A stretch of 64,000 nt of DNA, from NCBI GenBank assembly GCA_937924775.1, contig CALDUT010000011.1, positions 1 through 64,000 of the forward strand. The letters are read 5' to 3'. The position numbers and the translations under genes were made by a program. This document shows, one piece after another, positions 28,747 through 36,057 of the stretch. Each line of letters begins with the position of its first letter. The stretch's first letter is position 1. This DNA is from an uncultured Gemmata sp. (GTDB lineage Bacteria > Planctomycetota > Planctomycetia > Gemmatales > Gemmataceae). The notes under the pieces are model-generated. The model was given only the letters and a program-made list of their open reading frames with translations, made no database searches and had not been told where the DNA came from.

Positions 28747-30077
28747 CGATCACTTTTGCTCGAACTGTGACGCCAAGCTGCCACCTGTGGCTGGTGGCCT
28801 TGGCGGGGCTAATCGGGCTTCCAGGCGGCGGATCAGCGGGTGTGTACTATTCTGGGGAGCAATTCGCGGAGTTACCGAGTCGACCGGCGGGGTTTTTGGT
28901 CGATCACCGTGCCCTGCGAGCCGCCGGGTACGAACGCCCCGATGGGCTTCCTTCACCACTGCGTGAACATTACCTCGCCGCAGTGGAACGCCTGGAACAG
29001 TTAAGCCGAGCTCGCCCACTCAACGCCGATGAAATCGCCGATCGCGGTGCGCTGTATCTCCGCCTGGGACGACCGGACAAAGCCCTCAATGTGCTGGCAC
29101 CGGCTGTGCGTCAATTCCCGGAACATTTCGCCATCGCGGCCAACCTCGGCACGGCTTTTCAGCTCACCGGCGATCTCGACCGGGCCGCGATCCAATTGGA
29201 GGAAGCAGTGCGTTTGGCCCCGGCCAAGCTCCAACGCTTCGAACAAGCCCATCTCCAACTCGTCCAACTGCGCCGCAAAGAAGGGAAAGCCGCCCACGCC
29301 CTCACGACCGTAGACGATCTGTTCGGTGTGAAGTATATCGGCGAATCGGGAAAGCCGGAAGTCGGGACGATCGCCGCGGCGGAACGCCGGAAACTGCCCG
29401 AGGATGCGATGAGCATCGTGCAGCAGCTCGCTTTGTGGCTGCCCGGGGATGGTCGGCTTCTGTGGCAATTCGGGGAGCTGTGCAACGCCTACGGGGATGT
29501 TCGTTCCGCGGCAGCGGCTCTCGATGGCTGCGTGTCGGAATTCGCGTTGGCCGCTCCGGAGTTGCGGCAACGCCGCCGGCTGTATCGCGCAGCGGCTGAT
29601 GCATGGGCCCAAAAACCCGATCACGCCCAACACCGCCTCACCCTCAAAGTGAAGTCGTCGCGGCCGTTGATCAGGGCCTTCGACGAATCGCTTCTGCCGG
29701 CGATCAGCGACGACAAACCCAATCCGCTGCCGTGGCCGCTGCTTGCGGCTACCGTGTTCGACACGCGCGGGCGGCCCACCTTCGCCCAATACCTCGACCA
29801 ACTTGATGGGAAAACCGTCACCCTCACCGGCTTTATGCAATCGACGCAGGATGGCTTGCTTGTCGCGTCGTTTTTCCTGCTGGAATATCCCATCGGCTGT
29901 TGGTTTTGTGAGGTGCCTGATCCGACAGGATTGATGCACGTCGAACTTCCCGAGGGAAAAACCACTGAGCTACGTCGCGGATTGGTCAAAGTGACCGGGG
30001 TCTTGGAGCTGAATCGCGATAATCCCGAAAGCTATCTGTTTTCGCTGCGTCAGGCTCGCGTGGGTGAAGTCGATTGA
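28743..30077 (+). CDS. TPR protein with a C-terminal DUF3299-like domain
   Basis: 444 residues. The N-terminal hydrophobic segment (about 16-32) looks like a signal peptide. TPR-type helix pairs follow: ADRGALYLRLGRPDKALNVL, IAANLGTAFQLTGDLDRAAIQLEEAV and later QFGELCNAYGDVRSAAAAL. The last 120 residues (QYLDQLDGKTVTLTGFMQ... YPIGCWFCEVPDPTG) resemble DUF3299, a small beta domain found in exported proteins. Coupled to the DUF4261-like gene upstream. Probably a periplasmic scaffold; partner unknown. Confidence 0.78.
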   Translation: MTITFARTVTPSCHLWLVALAGLIGLPGGGSAGVYYSGEQFAELPSRPAGFLVDHRALRAAGYERPDGLPSPLREHYLAAVERLEQLSRARPLNADEIADRGALYLRLGRPDKALNVLAPAVRQFPEHFAIAANLGTAFQLTGDLDRAAIQLEEAVRLAPAKLQRFEQAHLQLVQLRRKEGKAAHALTTVDDLFGVKYIGESGKPEVGTIAAAERRKLPEDAMSIVQQLALWLPGDGRLLWQFGELCNAYGDVRSAAAALDGCVSEFALAAPELRQRRRLYRAAADAWAQKPDHAQHRLTLKVKSSRPLIRAFDESLLPAISDDKPNPLPWPLLAATVFDTRGRPTFAQYLDQLDGKTVTLTGFMQSTQDGLLVASFFLLEYPIGCWFCEVPDPTGLMHVELPEGKTTELRRGLVKVTGVLELNRDNPESYLFSLRQARVGEVD

Positions 30078-30185
30078 ACTCACCGGCTCTAGGAATGGTC
30101 GCGTGGGTCGATTGTGCGGTCGCCGCCATCCACTCAGAGAACACGCCTGTTCGCACCGGTGGCAGCGGCTTTGGCCCTTCCGTTG

Positions 30186-30206
30186 GGATTTTCTAGGGGA
30201 AAATCC
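30186..30206. terminator. Hairpin downstream of the small basic gene
   Basis: GGATTTTC (30186-30193), loop TAGGG, GAAAATCC (30199-30206). It lies about 100 bases after the stop of the minus-strand small gene and after the stop of the TPR gene on the plus strand. It could end either transcript; no T run follows directly. Confidence 0.4.
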
Positions 30207-30302
30207 TAACAGGAGAGTTGATTTCGCCAGAGTTTCGCCCTCGCGGCGGGAAAGCTCGCTGGGCACATCGCGGGCCTTCCCTGTCGTCCGAGGTTGGGGA
30301 CG

Positions 30303-30404
30303 TTACCGTTTGTATTTTTTCACGCTACGCAATTTGTATTTGCGAGCTTTGCGGCGACGTTTGGCTCGAGTCCGCTGGCTTTTCGGTGCATGCAGAATGC
30401 CCAT
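30303..30404 (-). CDS. Small highly basic protein of 33 residues, candidate RNA/ribosome-associated
   Basis: ATG at 30404 with GAGGG 8 bases upstream (complement of 30413-30417), stop TAA at 30303-30305. The protein begins MGILHAPKSQRTRAKRRR and ends KYKR. More than half of the residues are Lys or Arg, and there is no acidic residue. The size and composition resemble the small basic ribosomal proteins (L34, L36, Thx, bS22 types), but it is not one of those I can name. It is too short for common gene finders. The codon choice and a good ribosome site argue that it is real. Confidence 0.7.
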   Translation of the reverse strand: MGILHAPKSQRTRAKRRRKARKYKLRSVKKYKR

Positions 30405-30699
30405 GGAGCGTACCCTCTTCAAAGTGGCTTCAGGCAGTGTCATTTTAGCCAGCACCATCCCCACCGCCTACCGTTGGTCCTTGCTTGGGATGTTTCTCGG
30501 ATCTGTCGGCCGTTTATGAACCAGTGGAGCCAAAGTATGTATCAGAGGGGTAACTTGATGAAGAAAGAAAAGCCTTGCGAAGTGCTTGCATGCGAAACCG
30601 GGCATGTTCTATGCTAAAGGAGCGAGCGATCTGGCGAGTTTTGGTCGCTGGGTCGTGGCGTGCGCCGGCCGGTCTCGCTGTCGCCACACCTTTCATCCT

Positions 30700-30798
30700 C
30701 GAAAGGGCAAACCTATCGTGAGGTAGGGGCGCAAAGCTACGGGCCTGCGGGGTTAACCCCTCAGTTTCATGAACCGCAGGTCGCCGGGTTGCCGAAGG
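30700..30798 (+). ncRNA. Cyclic di-GMP-I riboswitch (GEMM motif)
   Basis: The conserved GEMM parts occur in order: AGGGCAAACC (about 30704), a hairpin CCTATC-GTGA-GGTAGG with a GNRA tetraloop (30712-30727), then GGCGCAAAGCTACGGGCCT (about 30728-30746), a variable hairpin, and GGTCGCCGGGTTGCCG (about 30779-30794). These match the c-di-GMP-binding aptamer of class I closely, including the tetraloop and its receptor region. The nearest plus-strand gene is the zinc-finger protein at 31106, about 300 bases on. The expression platform is not clear. Confidence 0.9.
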
Positions 30799-30827
30799 GT
30801 TGGACGGTGAATACCTGTCCATCCCTG

Positions 30828-30859
30828 GAGTGCCATCAGCCTCCACTGATGTCGCACTC
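30828..30859 (+). other. Strong hairpin downstream of the riboswitch aptamer
   Basis: GAGTGC-CATCAG paired with CTGATG-TC-GCACTC, 12 pairs with a 2-base bulge and a 6-base loop. It lies 30 bases after the aptamer and could be part of the expression platform. No T run follows, so it is not a simple terminator. A second small hairpin GCCCC-GCTTTT-GGGGC is at 30906-30921. Confidence 0.5.
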
Positions 30860-31105
30860 TCTGTGACGCGGAACCACCGATCACGTATCGCTGACGCCGG
30901 CGCACGCCCCGCTTTTGGGGCTCCCATGTCCCCAACAGCCTTAGCTAACGGGACCACCTCCGTTTGCACACTGATCCAATAGCACCTCCGGACTGTTGTT
31001 AGTCCGCGAAATGCCCAACGCTTCCTATCCCGGTTGTGACCCATTTCACTATTCTAAAAATCGATCGCCCGCATTGGATCTCAACACTCCTGGGACCGAG
31101 GCCGC

Positions 31106-31378
31106 ATGGCCGAGCAAGTTCGCTGCCCTTGTGGTGGTCAGCCGGAATGTCAGTTATGCTTGGGAGCCGGGGTGTACCGCTACCAGCCCGGACCTCGCGG
31201 ATGGATGCCGTTCCTTTGCCCGACCTGCCAAGGACGCGGGCGACGGTCCATCGACGGGGCCAGCGAACCCTGTTTCACCTGCCGGGGCAATGGTAGTATC
31301 GACCCGGCCAACCCTCCGCGGAACCCGACCATCGGCGGCTTTCTCCGCGACCTGTGGCGGATGCTGTTCGGAGGGTGA
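31106..31378 (+). CDS. DnaJ-type zinc-finger small protein
   Basis: 90 residues. Cys pairs in the CxxCxGxG style of the DnaJ central domain: CPCGG, CQLCLGAG, CPTCQGRG and CFTCRGNG. That gives two zinc sites. There is no J domain, so it is not a full DnaJ. The C-terminus is short and hydrophobic/basic (GGFLRDLWRMLFGG). It lies between the riboswitch and sdhB, in the same direction, and is the first good gene after the riboswitch. Role unknown; may be an RNA or protein chaperone accessory. Confidence 0.8.
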   Translation: MAEQVRCPCGGQPECQLCLGAGVYRYQPGPRGWMPFLCPTCQGRGRRSIDGASEPCFTCRGNGSIDPANPPRNPTIGGFLRDLWRMLFGG

Positions 31379-31540
31379 ACCGACCACAAAGCCGGGGGAG
31401 GACCGCCCAGCGAGGTTATTTCTGTGGCCCCGACGCGGTTAATGGCCTGAACACACTCGCCCTGGCTTTGCGGGCGAATCAATATCCCAGAGACTTCCAT
31501 GAACGGATAGAGCTTACGAATCCCAACGAATGAGACCATC

Positions 31541-32293
31541 ATGAAGCTAACACTGCACATTTGGCGGCAAAAGTCGCGGACCGATCCGGGGCGGATGGTG
31601 ACTTACCGGGTCGACGGTATCAGCCCGGATATGTCGTTTCTGGAGATGCTCGACACCCTCAACGAACAACTGATTCGCCAGGGGGAAGAACCGGTCGCGT
31701 TCGATCACGATTGCCGGGAAGGCATCTGCGGCAGCTGTGCGATGATGATCAATGGCATGGCCCATGGTCCTGAACGGGCGACTACCACTTGCCAGCTGCA
31801 CATGCGCAGCTTCCCCGATGGCGCCGAGATCACGATTGAACCGTGGCGAGCGAAGGCTTTCCCCATCATCAAAGACTTGGTGTGCGACCGCTCGGCCTTC
31901 GACCGCATTATCCAAGCCGGGGGCTTCATCAGTGTCAACACGGGGGGGGCGCCCGACGGCAACACCCTGCCCATCCCCAAAACCGCCCAAGACCGGGCGA
32001 TGGACGCCGCGGCATGTATCGGCTGTGGCGCCTGTGTTGCGGCTTGCCCCAACGCCAGTGCCATGCTCTTTCTCTCGGCCAAGGTCAGCCATCTGGCGCA
32101 ATTGCCGCAAGGCCAGCCAGAACGCAAAGAACGCGTTCGCAAAATGATCGCCCAACACGATCGCGAAGGGTTTGGCCACTGCACCAACATCAATGAATGC
32201 GAAGCCGCCTGCCCCAAAGAGATCAGCGTCGAACACATCGCCCAACTCAACCGCGATTATATCGCCAGTACCGTCAGCAGTGCGATCAAGTAA
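31541..32293 (+). CDS. sdhB: Succinate dehydrogenase / fumarate reductase iron-sulfur subunit
   Basis: 250 residues. The N-terminal 2Fe-2S domain has [10 protein letters not shown] and a fourth ligand in TTCQL. The C-terminal dicluster domain has [14 protein letters not shown] and [14 protein letters not shown]. The sequence is of the shorter type common in Bacteroidetes and related bacteria ([32 protein letters not shown]). It passes electrons from the flavoprotein SdhA to the membrane anchor. No sdhA or sdhC is adjacent, which is unusual; they must be elsewhere, or the gene has separated. Confidence 0.93.
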   Translation: MKLTLHIWRQKSRTDPGRMVTYRVDGISPDMSFLEMLDTLNEQLIRQGEEPVAFDHDCREGICGSCAMMINGMAHGPERATTTCQLHMRSFPDGAEITIEPWRAKAFPIIKDLVCDRSAFDRIIQAGGFISVNTGGAPDGNTLPIPKTAQDRAMDAAACIGCGACVAACPNASAMLFLSAKVSHLAQLPQGQPERKERVRKMIAQHDREGFGHCTNINECEAACPKEISVEHIAQLNRDYIASTVSSAIK

Positions 32294-32455
32294 CCCATGC
32301 GTGGTGAATGCGTGGCGGATCCACCGGCTGGCTCAGGTTGAAAGGTTCACTGGGTCAGTCTGAAGAAGAACCTCAACGATCGCAACAACCGGGCCGCATC
32401 CAGCCCGGTTGCTGCGAATATCACATACTCGCCGTGACGCGGGCCACCGCCCCAA

Positions 32456-33001
32456 TCACTTCAGCGTCTTCACAAATTGTAAAACTTCCTGGGGGTGCTT
32501 GTTGACATCGACCTTCTCATAAATTTTGGCGATTTTCCCGTCTTTATCGATCACAAACGTAATCCTCTTGGGGGTTCTCCCGGTCGCCGACCCGCGAATG
32601 CCCAATTCATTAATGAGCTTCAACTCGGTGTCGCACAGTAGCGGCATGGGGAGCGAGTGGGTGTCGATAAATTTCTGTTGGAGCGCCAGATCGTCGGCAC
32701 TGGCCCCCAACAGAACCACATTCTCGGGAAATTCCTTGGCCAGGTCGCGGAAGCCACACGATTCGATGGTACACCCCTTGGTCAGAGCCTTCGGGTAGAA
32801 GAACACCACCACCACTTTGCCTTTGAGATCAGCAACCGACAGGGTTTTGGCGTCCTTTTTGACTTTGTCGATTTGCGCCGCCTGCAGAGGGACGTTGGGG
32901 AACGGATCGCCGACTTTGACCTTCAACACGGTATCGTCGGCCAGAATCGGCGAGACCCCAAGACCAACCGCGATGGCGGCCATGGCAGTGAAGCGGACCA
33001 T
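32456..33001 (-). CDS. Exported peroxiredoxin, BCP/PrxQ type
   Basis: 181 residues with a signal peptide (about 1-20, cleavage near ILA-DD). The peroxidatic Cys is in ALTKGCTIESCGF, with a second Cys five residues later, as in BCP/PrxQ proteins. FFYPKA and the thioredoxin-like strands are present. Reduces peroxides in the periplasm using a thiol donor. Most BCPs are cytoplasmic, so the signal peptide is notable. A single-gene unit, convergent with sdhB. Confidence 0.9.
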   Translation of the reverse strand: MVRFTAMAAIAVGLGVSPILADDTVLKVKVGDPFPNVPLQAAQIDKVKKDAKTLSVADLKGKVVVVFFYPKALTKGCTIESCGFRDLAKEFPENVVLLGASADDLALQQKFIDTHSLPMPLLCDTELKLINELGIRGSATGRTPKRITFVIDKDGKIAKIYEKVDVNKHPQEVLQFVKTLK

Positions 33002-33343
33002 GATGTCACTCCGGGAGACAGGAAGGGACCATTGGGGGGAATCCCGGCATCCAACGGTTCGGTGCCGGTGAGAACCATTGTCGAAACTTCGGGGCGGGTT
33101 TCAAGTTCTCGCGATGGCCGGACGTGACAGCCGGGATAGCGACCAACCCGGGGGCAGAGGATTTGTGATAGCATGAACTTGCTCTGAGGAGGCCAAAACC
33201 CGTTGACGATCGGTGAACAACGGGTTAAGAGTTATTTGTTGAGGATGTGGCGCGCGAAATCCGGGTGTGCGGGTTTCGCCGGCATTGGCTCAGCATAGGG
33301 CTGAGCCAATGCCCTCATCTGAACCTATAAAGGAGTCCCGGAC
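33002..33343. other. infC upstream region: candidate promoter, inverted repeat and long leader hairpin
   Basis: No gene was recognised here. TTGACG (33203-33208) and TAAGAG (33226-33231) are separated by 17 bases and may be a weak sigma-70-type promoter. The same site carries an inverted repeat AACCCGTT (33197-33204)/AACGGGTT (33219-33226). Further down is the leader hairpin at 33281-33313. Confidence 0.5.
33281..33313 (+). promoter_or_regulatory. Perfect 14-bp hairpin in the infC leader
   Basis: Stem GGCATTGGCTCAGC (33281-33294), loop ATAGG, stem GCTGAGCCAATGCC (33300-33313). It ends 16 bases before the AAGGAG ribosome site of infC and has no following T run. It could shape the leader or bind a protein, as leaders in infC operons are known to do in other bacteria. 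Specific function inferred only. Confidence 0.65.
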
Positions 33344-34003
33344 ATCCCACCGTTAGACCGCAGCAATGCCCCGCGTGGTCCGTCAGGTCCGCGTATCAAC
33401 GAGGCGATTCGCATTTCCCCCATTCGTTTGATTGGTGCCGAGGGAGAACCCCTGGGAATTGTTCCCACCGCGCAAGCGTTGGAGATGGCGCGGGAGGCGG
33501 GCTTGGATCTTGTCGAGGTGGCCGACAAGGAACGGCCTCCGGTGTGCAAAATCATGGACTATGGCAAATACAAGTACGCGCAGTCCAAAAAAGCCCACCA
33601 AAAGACGCACCAACCGAAGTTGAAAGAAATTCGCGTCCGTCCCAAAACGGGTGAACACGACATCGAAACCAAGATCAATCAAGCCCGGAAATTCCTCGAA
33701 CACAACGATAAGGTGCAAATCAACGTGCTGTTCCGCGGCCGAGAAATGCAGCACATCGAGGAAGGACAACGGGTCATGAACCAGTTGCTCGAGGCCTTGG
33801 CCAACGACTGCCGCATCGAGCAGCCGGCCCGCATGGAAGGCAAGCGGATGGTCGCCCTGTTGGCCCCCAAACCCAGCCACGAGAAGTCGGGGGGCAAGGC
33901 CAAAAGCGCGGAAGCGAAAGCCAAACCGCCAGCCAACCACACCGCGACCGGGCAGCCCTCCGCCGCGCCAACTGGTTCTTCCCCCCCGCCGCCCAAAGCC
34001 TGA
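33344..34003 (+). CDS. infC: Translation initiation factor IF-3, with an AUC start codon
   Basis: 219 residues. The IF-3 N-domain begins with RINEAIRISPIRLIGAEGEPLGIV and the C-domain has KEIRVRPKTGEHD. IF-3 binds the 30S subunit and checks the start codon. A conserved N-terminus requires a start upstream of the TTG at 33428. In that frame there is no ATG, GTG or TTG after the ribosome site AAGGAG (33331-33336), but an ATC at 33344 lies 8 bases on (IPPLDRSNAP...). A non-AUG start is the well-known autoregulation device of infC (AUU in E. coli). The C-terminus has a Ala/Pro/Lys-rich tail. rpmI and rplT, the usual partners, do not follow. Confidence 0.88.
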   Translation: MPPLDRSNAPRGPSGPRINEAIRISPIRLIGAEGEPLGIVPTAQALEMAREAGLDLVEVADKERPPVCKIMDYGKYKYAQSKKAHQKTHQPKLKEIRVRPKTGEHDIETKINQARKFLEHNDKVQINVLFRGREMQHIEEGQRVMNQLLEALANDCRIEQPARMEGKRMVALLAPKPSHEKSGGKAKSAEAKAKPPANHTATGQPSAAPTGSSPPPPKA

Positions 34004-34061
34004 CCACCCCTACGCATCAACAGCCCGGCGTGAGCGGTCGCTGGCTCATCAGCCCCCGAGA

Positions 34062-34169
34062 AACCCTCGCGCCGTGACCAGGCATAGCCTGGCGTCGTCC
34101 CCGATCCCGACGATGACGCCGGCGACCGGATGAGCAACCCTCGCGCTGTGACCAGACATAGCCTGGGGT
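34062..34169. repeat. 34-bp direct repeat with an inner palindrome, two copies
   Basis: Copies at 34062-34095 and 34136-34169, period 74, 31 of 34 bases identical. Each starts AACCCTCGCG and carries CCAG[G/A]C-ATA-GCCTGG, a small hairpin perfect in the first copy. The style is that of REP-type intergenic repeats. Confidence 0.85.
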
Positions 34170-34334
34170 GCGCTCTCAGGGCTTGGGTCAGCCCGTGGAT
34201 TCACGAACCGCGGCTGTTGAATCATTGTCAAATCTTGATGGGTGTACTCTGGGGGCTTGGGGTGGCCGGTGGATTCCCCGGGGGAAGAACGGATTGGAAA
34301 CGGAAGGGATTCCCAGACTGTTTGTGAAGAAGAG

Positions 34335-34404
34335 AAACGCTGGTGTGAGTCGAACCCACAAATCGGTGCTTTGCAGGCCACCTACCGGCCCGCCGGGCAG
34401 CGTC
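34335..34404 (-). tRNA. Divergent tRNA-Cys (GCA), possibly a pseudogene
   Basis: The reverse complement has a 7-bp acceptor stem GACGCTG/CAGCGTT with a U discriminator, a known tRNA-Cys identity base, and a loop CTGCAAA with anticodon GCA. The D-arm is very short (CCGG-CGGG-CCGG). The anticodon stem pairs only with a bulged G (GGTG-G-C with G-CACC), and the T-stem has a mismatch (GTGGG/CACAC). It may be a decayed copy or an unusual functional tRNA. Confidence 0.55.
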
Positions 34405-34452
34405 GTTAGGCACCAACCACCGGTGCGAGCGAACAAGTTCGGTTTGTTACAG

Positions 34453-34523
34453 TGTCCTCGCGAGGAATTGAACCTCGTCCGCGACCTTCGCAGGGTCGCA
34501 TGCCTCCATCACAACCCGAGGAC
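34453..34523 (-). tRNA. tRNA-like gene with anticodon GCG (tRNA-Arg-like), odd D-arm
   Basis: The reverse complement gives acceptor GTCCTCG/CGAGGAC, a perfect T-arm CGAGG-TTCAATT-CCTCG, a perfect anticodon stem CGACC/GGTCG and loop CTGCGAA (anticodon GCG). The discriminator is A and the D-loop holds GGA, in line with arginine identity. Only 3 pairs (TGT/GCA) are possible in the D-stem. GCG anticodons are rare in bacteria, which normally read CGY with ACG. Total 71 nt. Confidence 0.65.
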
Positions 34524-34636
34524 GGGATCAGCCTCTCAGAGGTGATAACAACCTGCCAGGTTCGCGAAAAAATCAAAAAGTAGATATTGTTGACCGCGTT
34601 TTCCGCCCACTCAGTTCAAACTTCGGTTCTCTCAGA

Positions 34637-34734
34637 CCGATGGTCTGCGTGTAGGGAAAACGCTGTTTTTTACCACCAGTTGCTTTGGCCTCAGAGTGGG
34701 GCCGCTGGCCGATGGTCTGCGCGTTGGGAAAACG
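34637..34734. repeat. 26-bp direct repeat, two copies
   Basis: Copies at 34637-34662 and 34709-34734 (period 72), 24 of 26 bases identical, starting CCGATGGTCTGCG and ending GGGAAAACG. It shares TCTGCGxGTT with the repeat at 14324-14400, so both may belong to one dispersed family. Confidence 0.8.
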
Positions 34735-34747
34735 TCGTTCGCTAACC

Positions 34748-35878
34748 TCACGCAAAACGGCGGGCCGAGAACAGCCGGATGTCGTACCGGGAACGGCCTC
34801 GCTCCACCCCATCGGCCAAAATTTCTCCCACTGTTGGGGCGAACTTGAATCCGTGCCCACTGAAACCACAAGCGACCCACACCGGTGGATACGCCGGGTG
34901 CTGGTCGATCACAAAGTGATGATCGGGTGTGAGGGTATACATGCACACCTGTGCTTGCGTCAGTGGACCGACACCGGGCAGAAAGCGATCGAGGAATTCC
35001 CGGATCGGTCGCTCATCCTCGGCCGTGGGGGTCCAATTCACCGCATCAGGGCTGTCGAGTTCAGGAGCGTTGTAGTGCCGGGCCACTTTCAGACCGGTCT
35101 GGTCGATCGCCGGTAAACCATAAAACGGCCCGTCGGCCACATCCGCTATGAAGATGGGAAAGCGGTCGCGGCGGAACCGAGCCGCTTGCGAGCGTACGCC
35201 GAACCATGCCAGCACTTGTCGCATCACCCGCAGGGGTACACCCAGATCAGCTAACAACCGGGTCGCCCAGGCCCCCGCGGTGACCACCAGTTGTGCCGCC
35301 TGGTAGCTACCACGATGTGTCGTCACCTCGACACCATGGCCGACCACTTTCCACTGGTGGACCGGTTCGTTGGGGTGAATTTCGGCTCCAAGTTCTTCAG
35401 CTGCTAGTATTTGCGCTCGTACACACTCTTCCACCAGCAAGAAGCCCGCGGCCTGTTCGAGAATCCCCACCCACTCTGCGGGAAAGCGGAAGGCGGGGAA
35501 ACGCGTGGTGATAGCGGTTCCGTGGAGTTCTTCTGCCACCAGTTGATGTTGTAACACAGAGTTACGAACGCCCCGAATGTGGGCGCTCTCCGGCGGGCCG
35601 ACGTTGAGGCAGGCACATTCGGTCAGCAAATGCCGCCCGGTGAATTGTTCCAGATCGTACCACTTCTCAAAGGCTCGTTGGACCAAGGGCACATATTCCG
35701 GGCCTTCGGCGTAGGCGGTGCGGATGATCCGCGTTTGCCCGTGGGAGCTGCCACGGTTGTGGACCAGTTCGTATTGCTCCAACCCCAGCACCCGCAGCCC
35801 GCGGCGGGCCAGTTCCCAGCAGGCGGCGGAACCCATCCCGCCCACACCCACCACGATGGCATCAAACAAGGCCGTCAT
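34748..35878 (-). CDS. FAD-dependent amine oxidase, monomeric sarcosine oxidase / N-methyltryptophan oxidase type
   Basis: 376 residues. The FAD-binding GVGGMGSAACWELARRG is at the N-terminus, followed by GSSHGQTRIIR, typical of this group. The C-terminal part has QVCMYTLTPDHHFVIDQHP, where Cys is the usual covalent FAD attachment site, and CGFSGHGFKFAP. Oxidises a secondary N-methyl amino acid to the amino acid, formaldehyde and H2O2. Exact substrate uncertain. A kynurenine-type pair lies 3 kb downstream in the same orientation, beyond the oppositely oriented kinase gene. Confidence 0.88.
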   Translation of the reverse strand: MTALFDAIVVGVGGMGSAACWELARRGLRVLGLEQYELVHNRGSSHGQTRIIRTAYAEGPEYVPLVQRAFEKWYDLEQFTGRHLLTECACLNVGPPESAHIRGVRNSVLQHQLVAEELHGTAITTRFPAFRFPAEWVGILEQAAGFLLVEECVRAQILAAEELGAEIHPNEPVHQWKVVGHGVEVTTHRGSYQAAQLVVTAGAWATRLLADLGVPLRVMRQVLAWFGVRSQAARFRRDRFPIFIADVADGPFYGLPAIDQTGLKVARHYNAPELDSPDAVNWTPTAEDERPIREFLDRFLPGVGPLTQAQVCMYTLTPDHHFVIDQHPAYPPVWVACGFSGHGFKFAPTVGEILADGVERGRSRYDIRLFSARRFA

Positions 35879-36057
35879 TGCAGTAAGTCCTTACTTTAAA
35901 AGAGTTTTTGTTAAGATGGGATCGTGAAGGAGGACAGCATACGATCGTTTGGAGGCGAAAGTTTCGTGGGTTCGCCCGGTTCTTTTTATACCCTCGGGAG
36001 TGTATCTATTGTCAACAAGGGGCTGCGCAAGTTCAGGGCGCCTGGCGGTTTGAGGTT

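Larger units (their letters stand above)
30078..31105. other. 1-kb region without a large gene; holds a tiny basic gene and a c-di-GMP riboswitch
   Basis: No long convincing ORF on either strand: the frames of 148 and 176 codons here have no ribosome site, no motif, and run across structured RNA. What can be supported is the 33-codon gene on the minus strand, the GEMM-I riboswitch on the plus strand, and several strong hairpins (30186-30206, 30828-30859, 30906-30921). Confidence 0.7.
34004..34747. other. Repeat-rich intergenic region with two tRNA-like genes
   Basis: No protein gene was recognised. It contains two kinds of direct repeat and the two minus-strand tRNA-like genes, listed separately. 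Confidence 0.7.

Noticed and set aside
30514-31044. A 176-codon minus-strand frame over the riboswitch region
   Set aside because: No ribosome site or motif, and it crosses a conserved RNA aptamer and strong hairpins on the other strand. Judged to be a chance frame.
31106-31378. Full DnaJ chaperone
   Set aside because: Only the zinc-finger part is present; no J domain with HPD.
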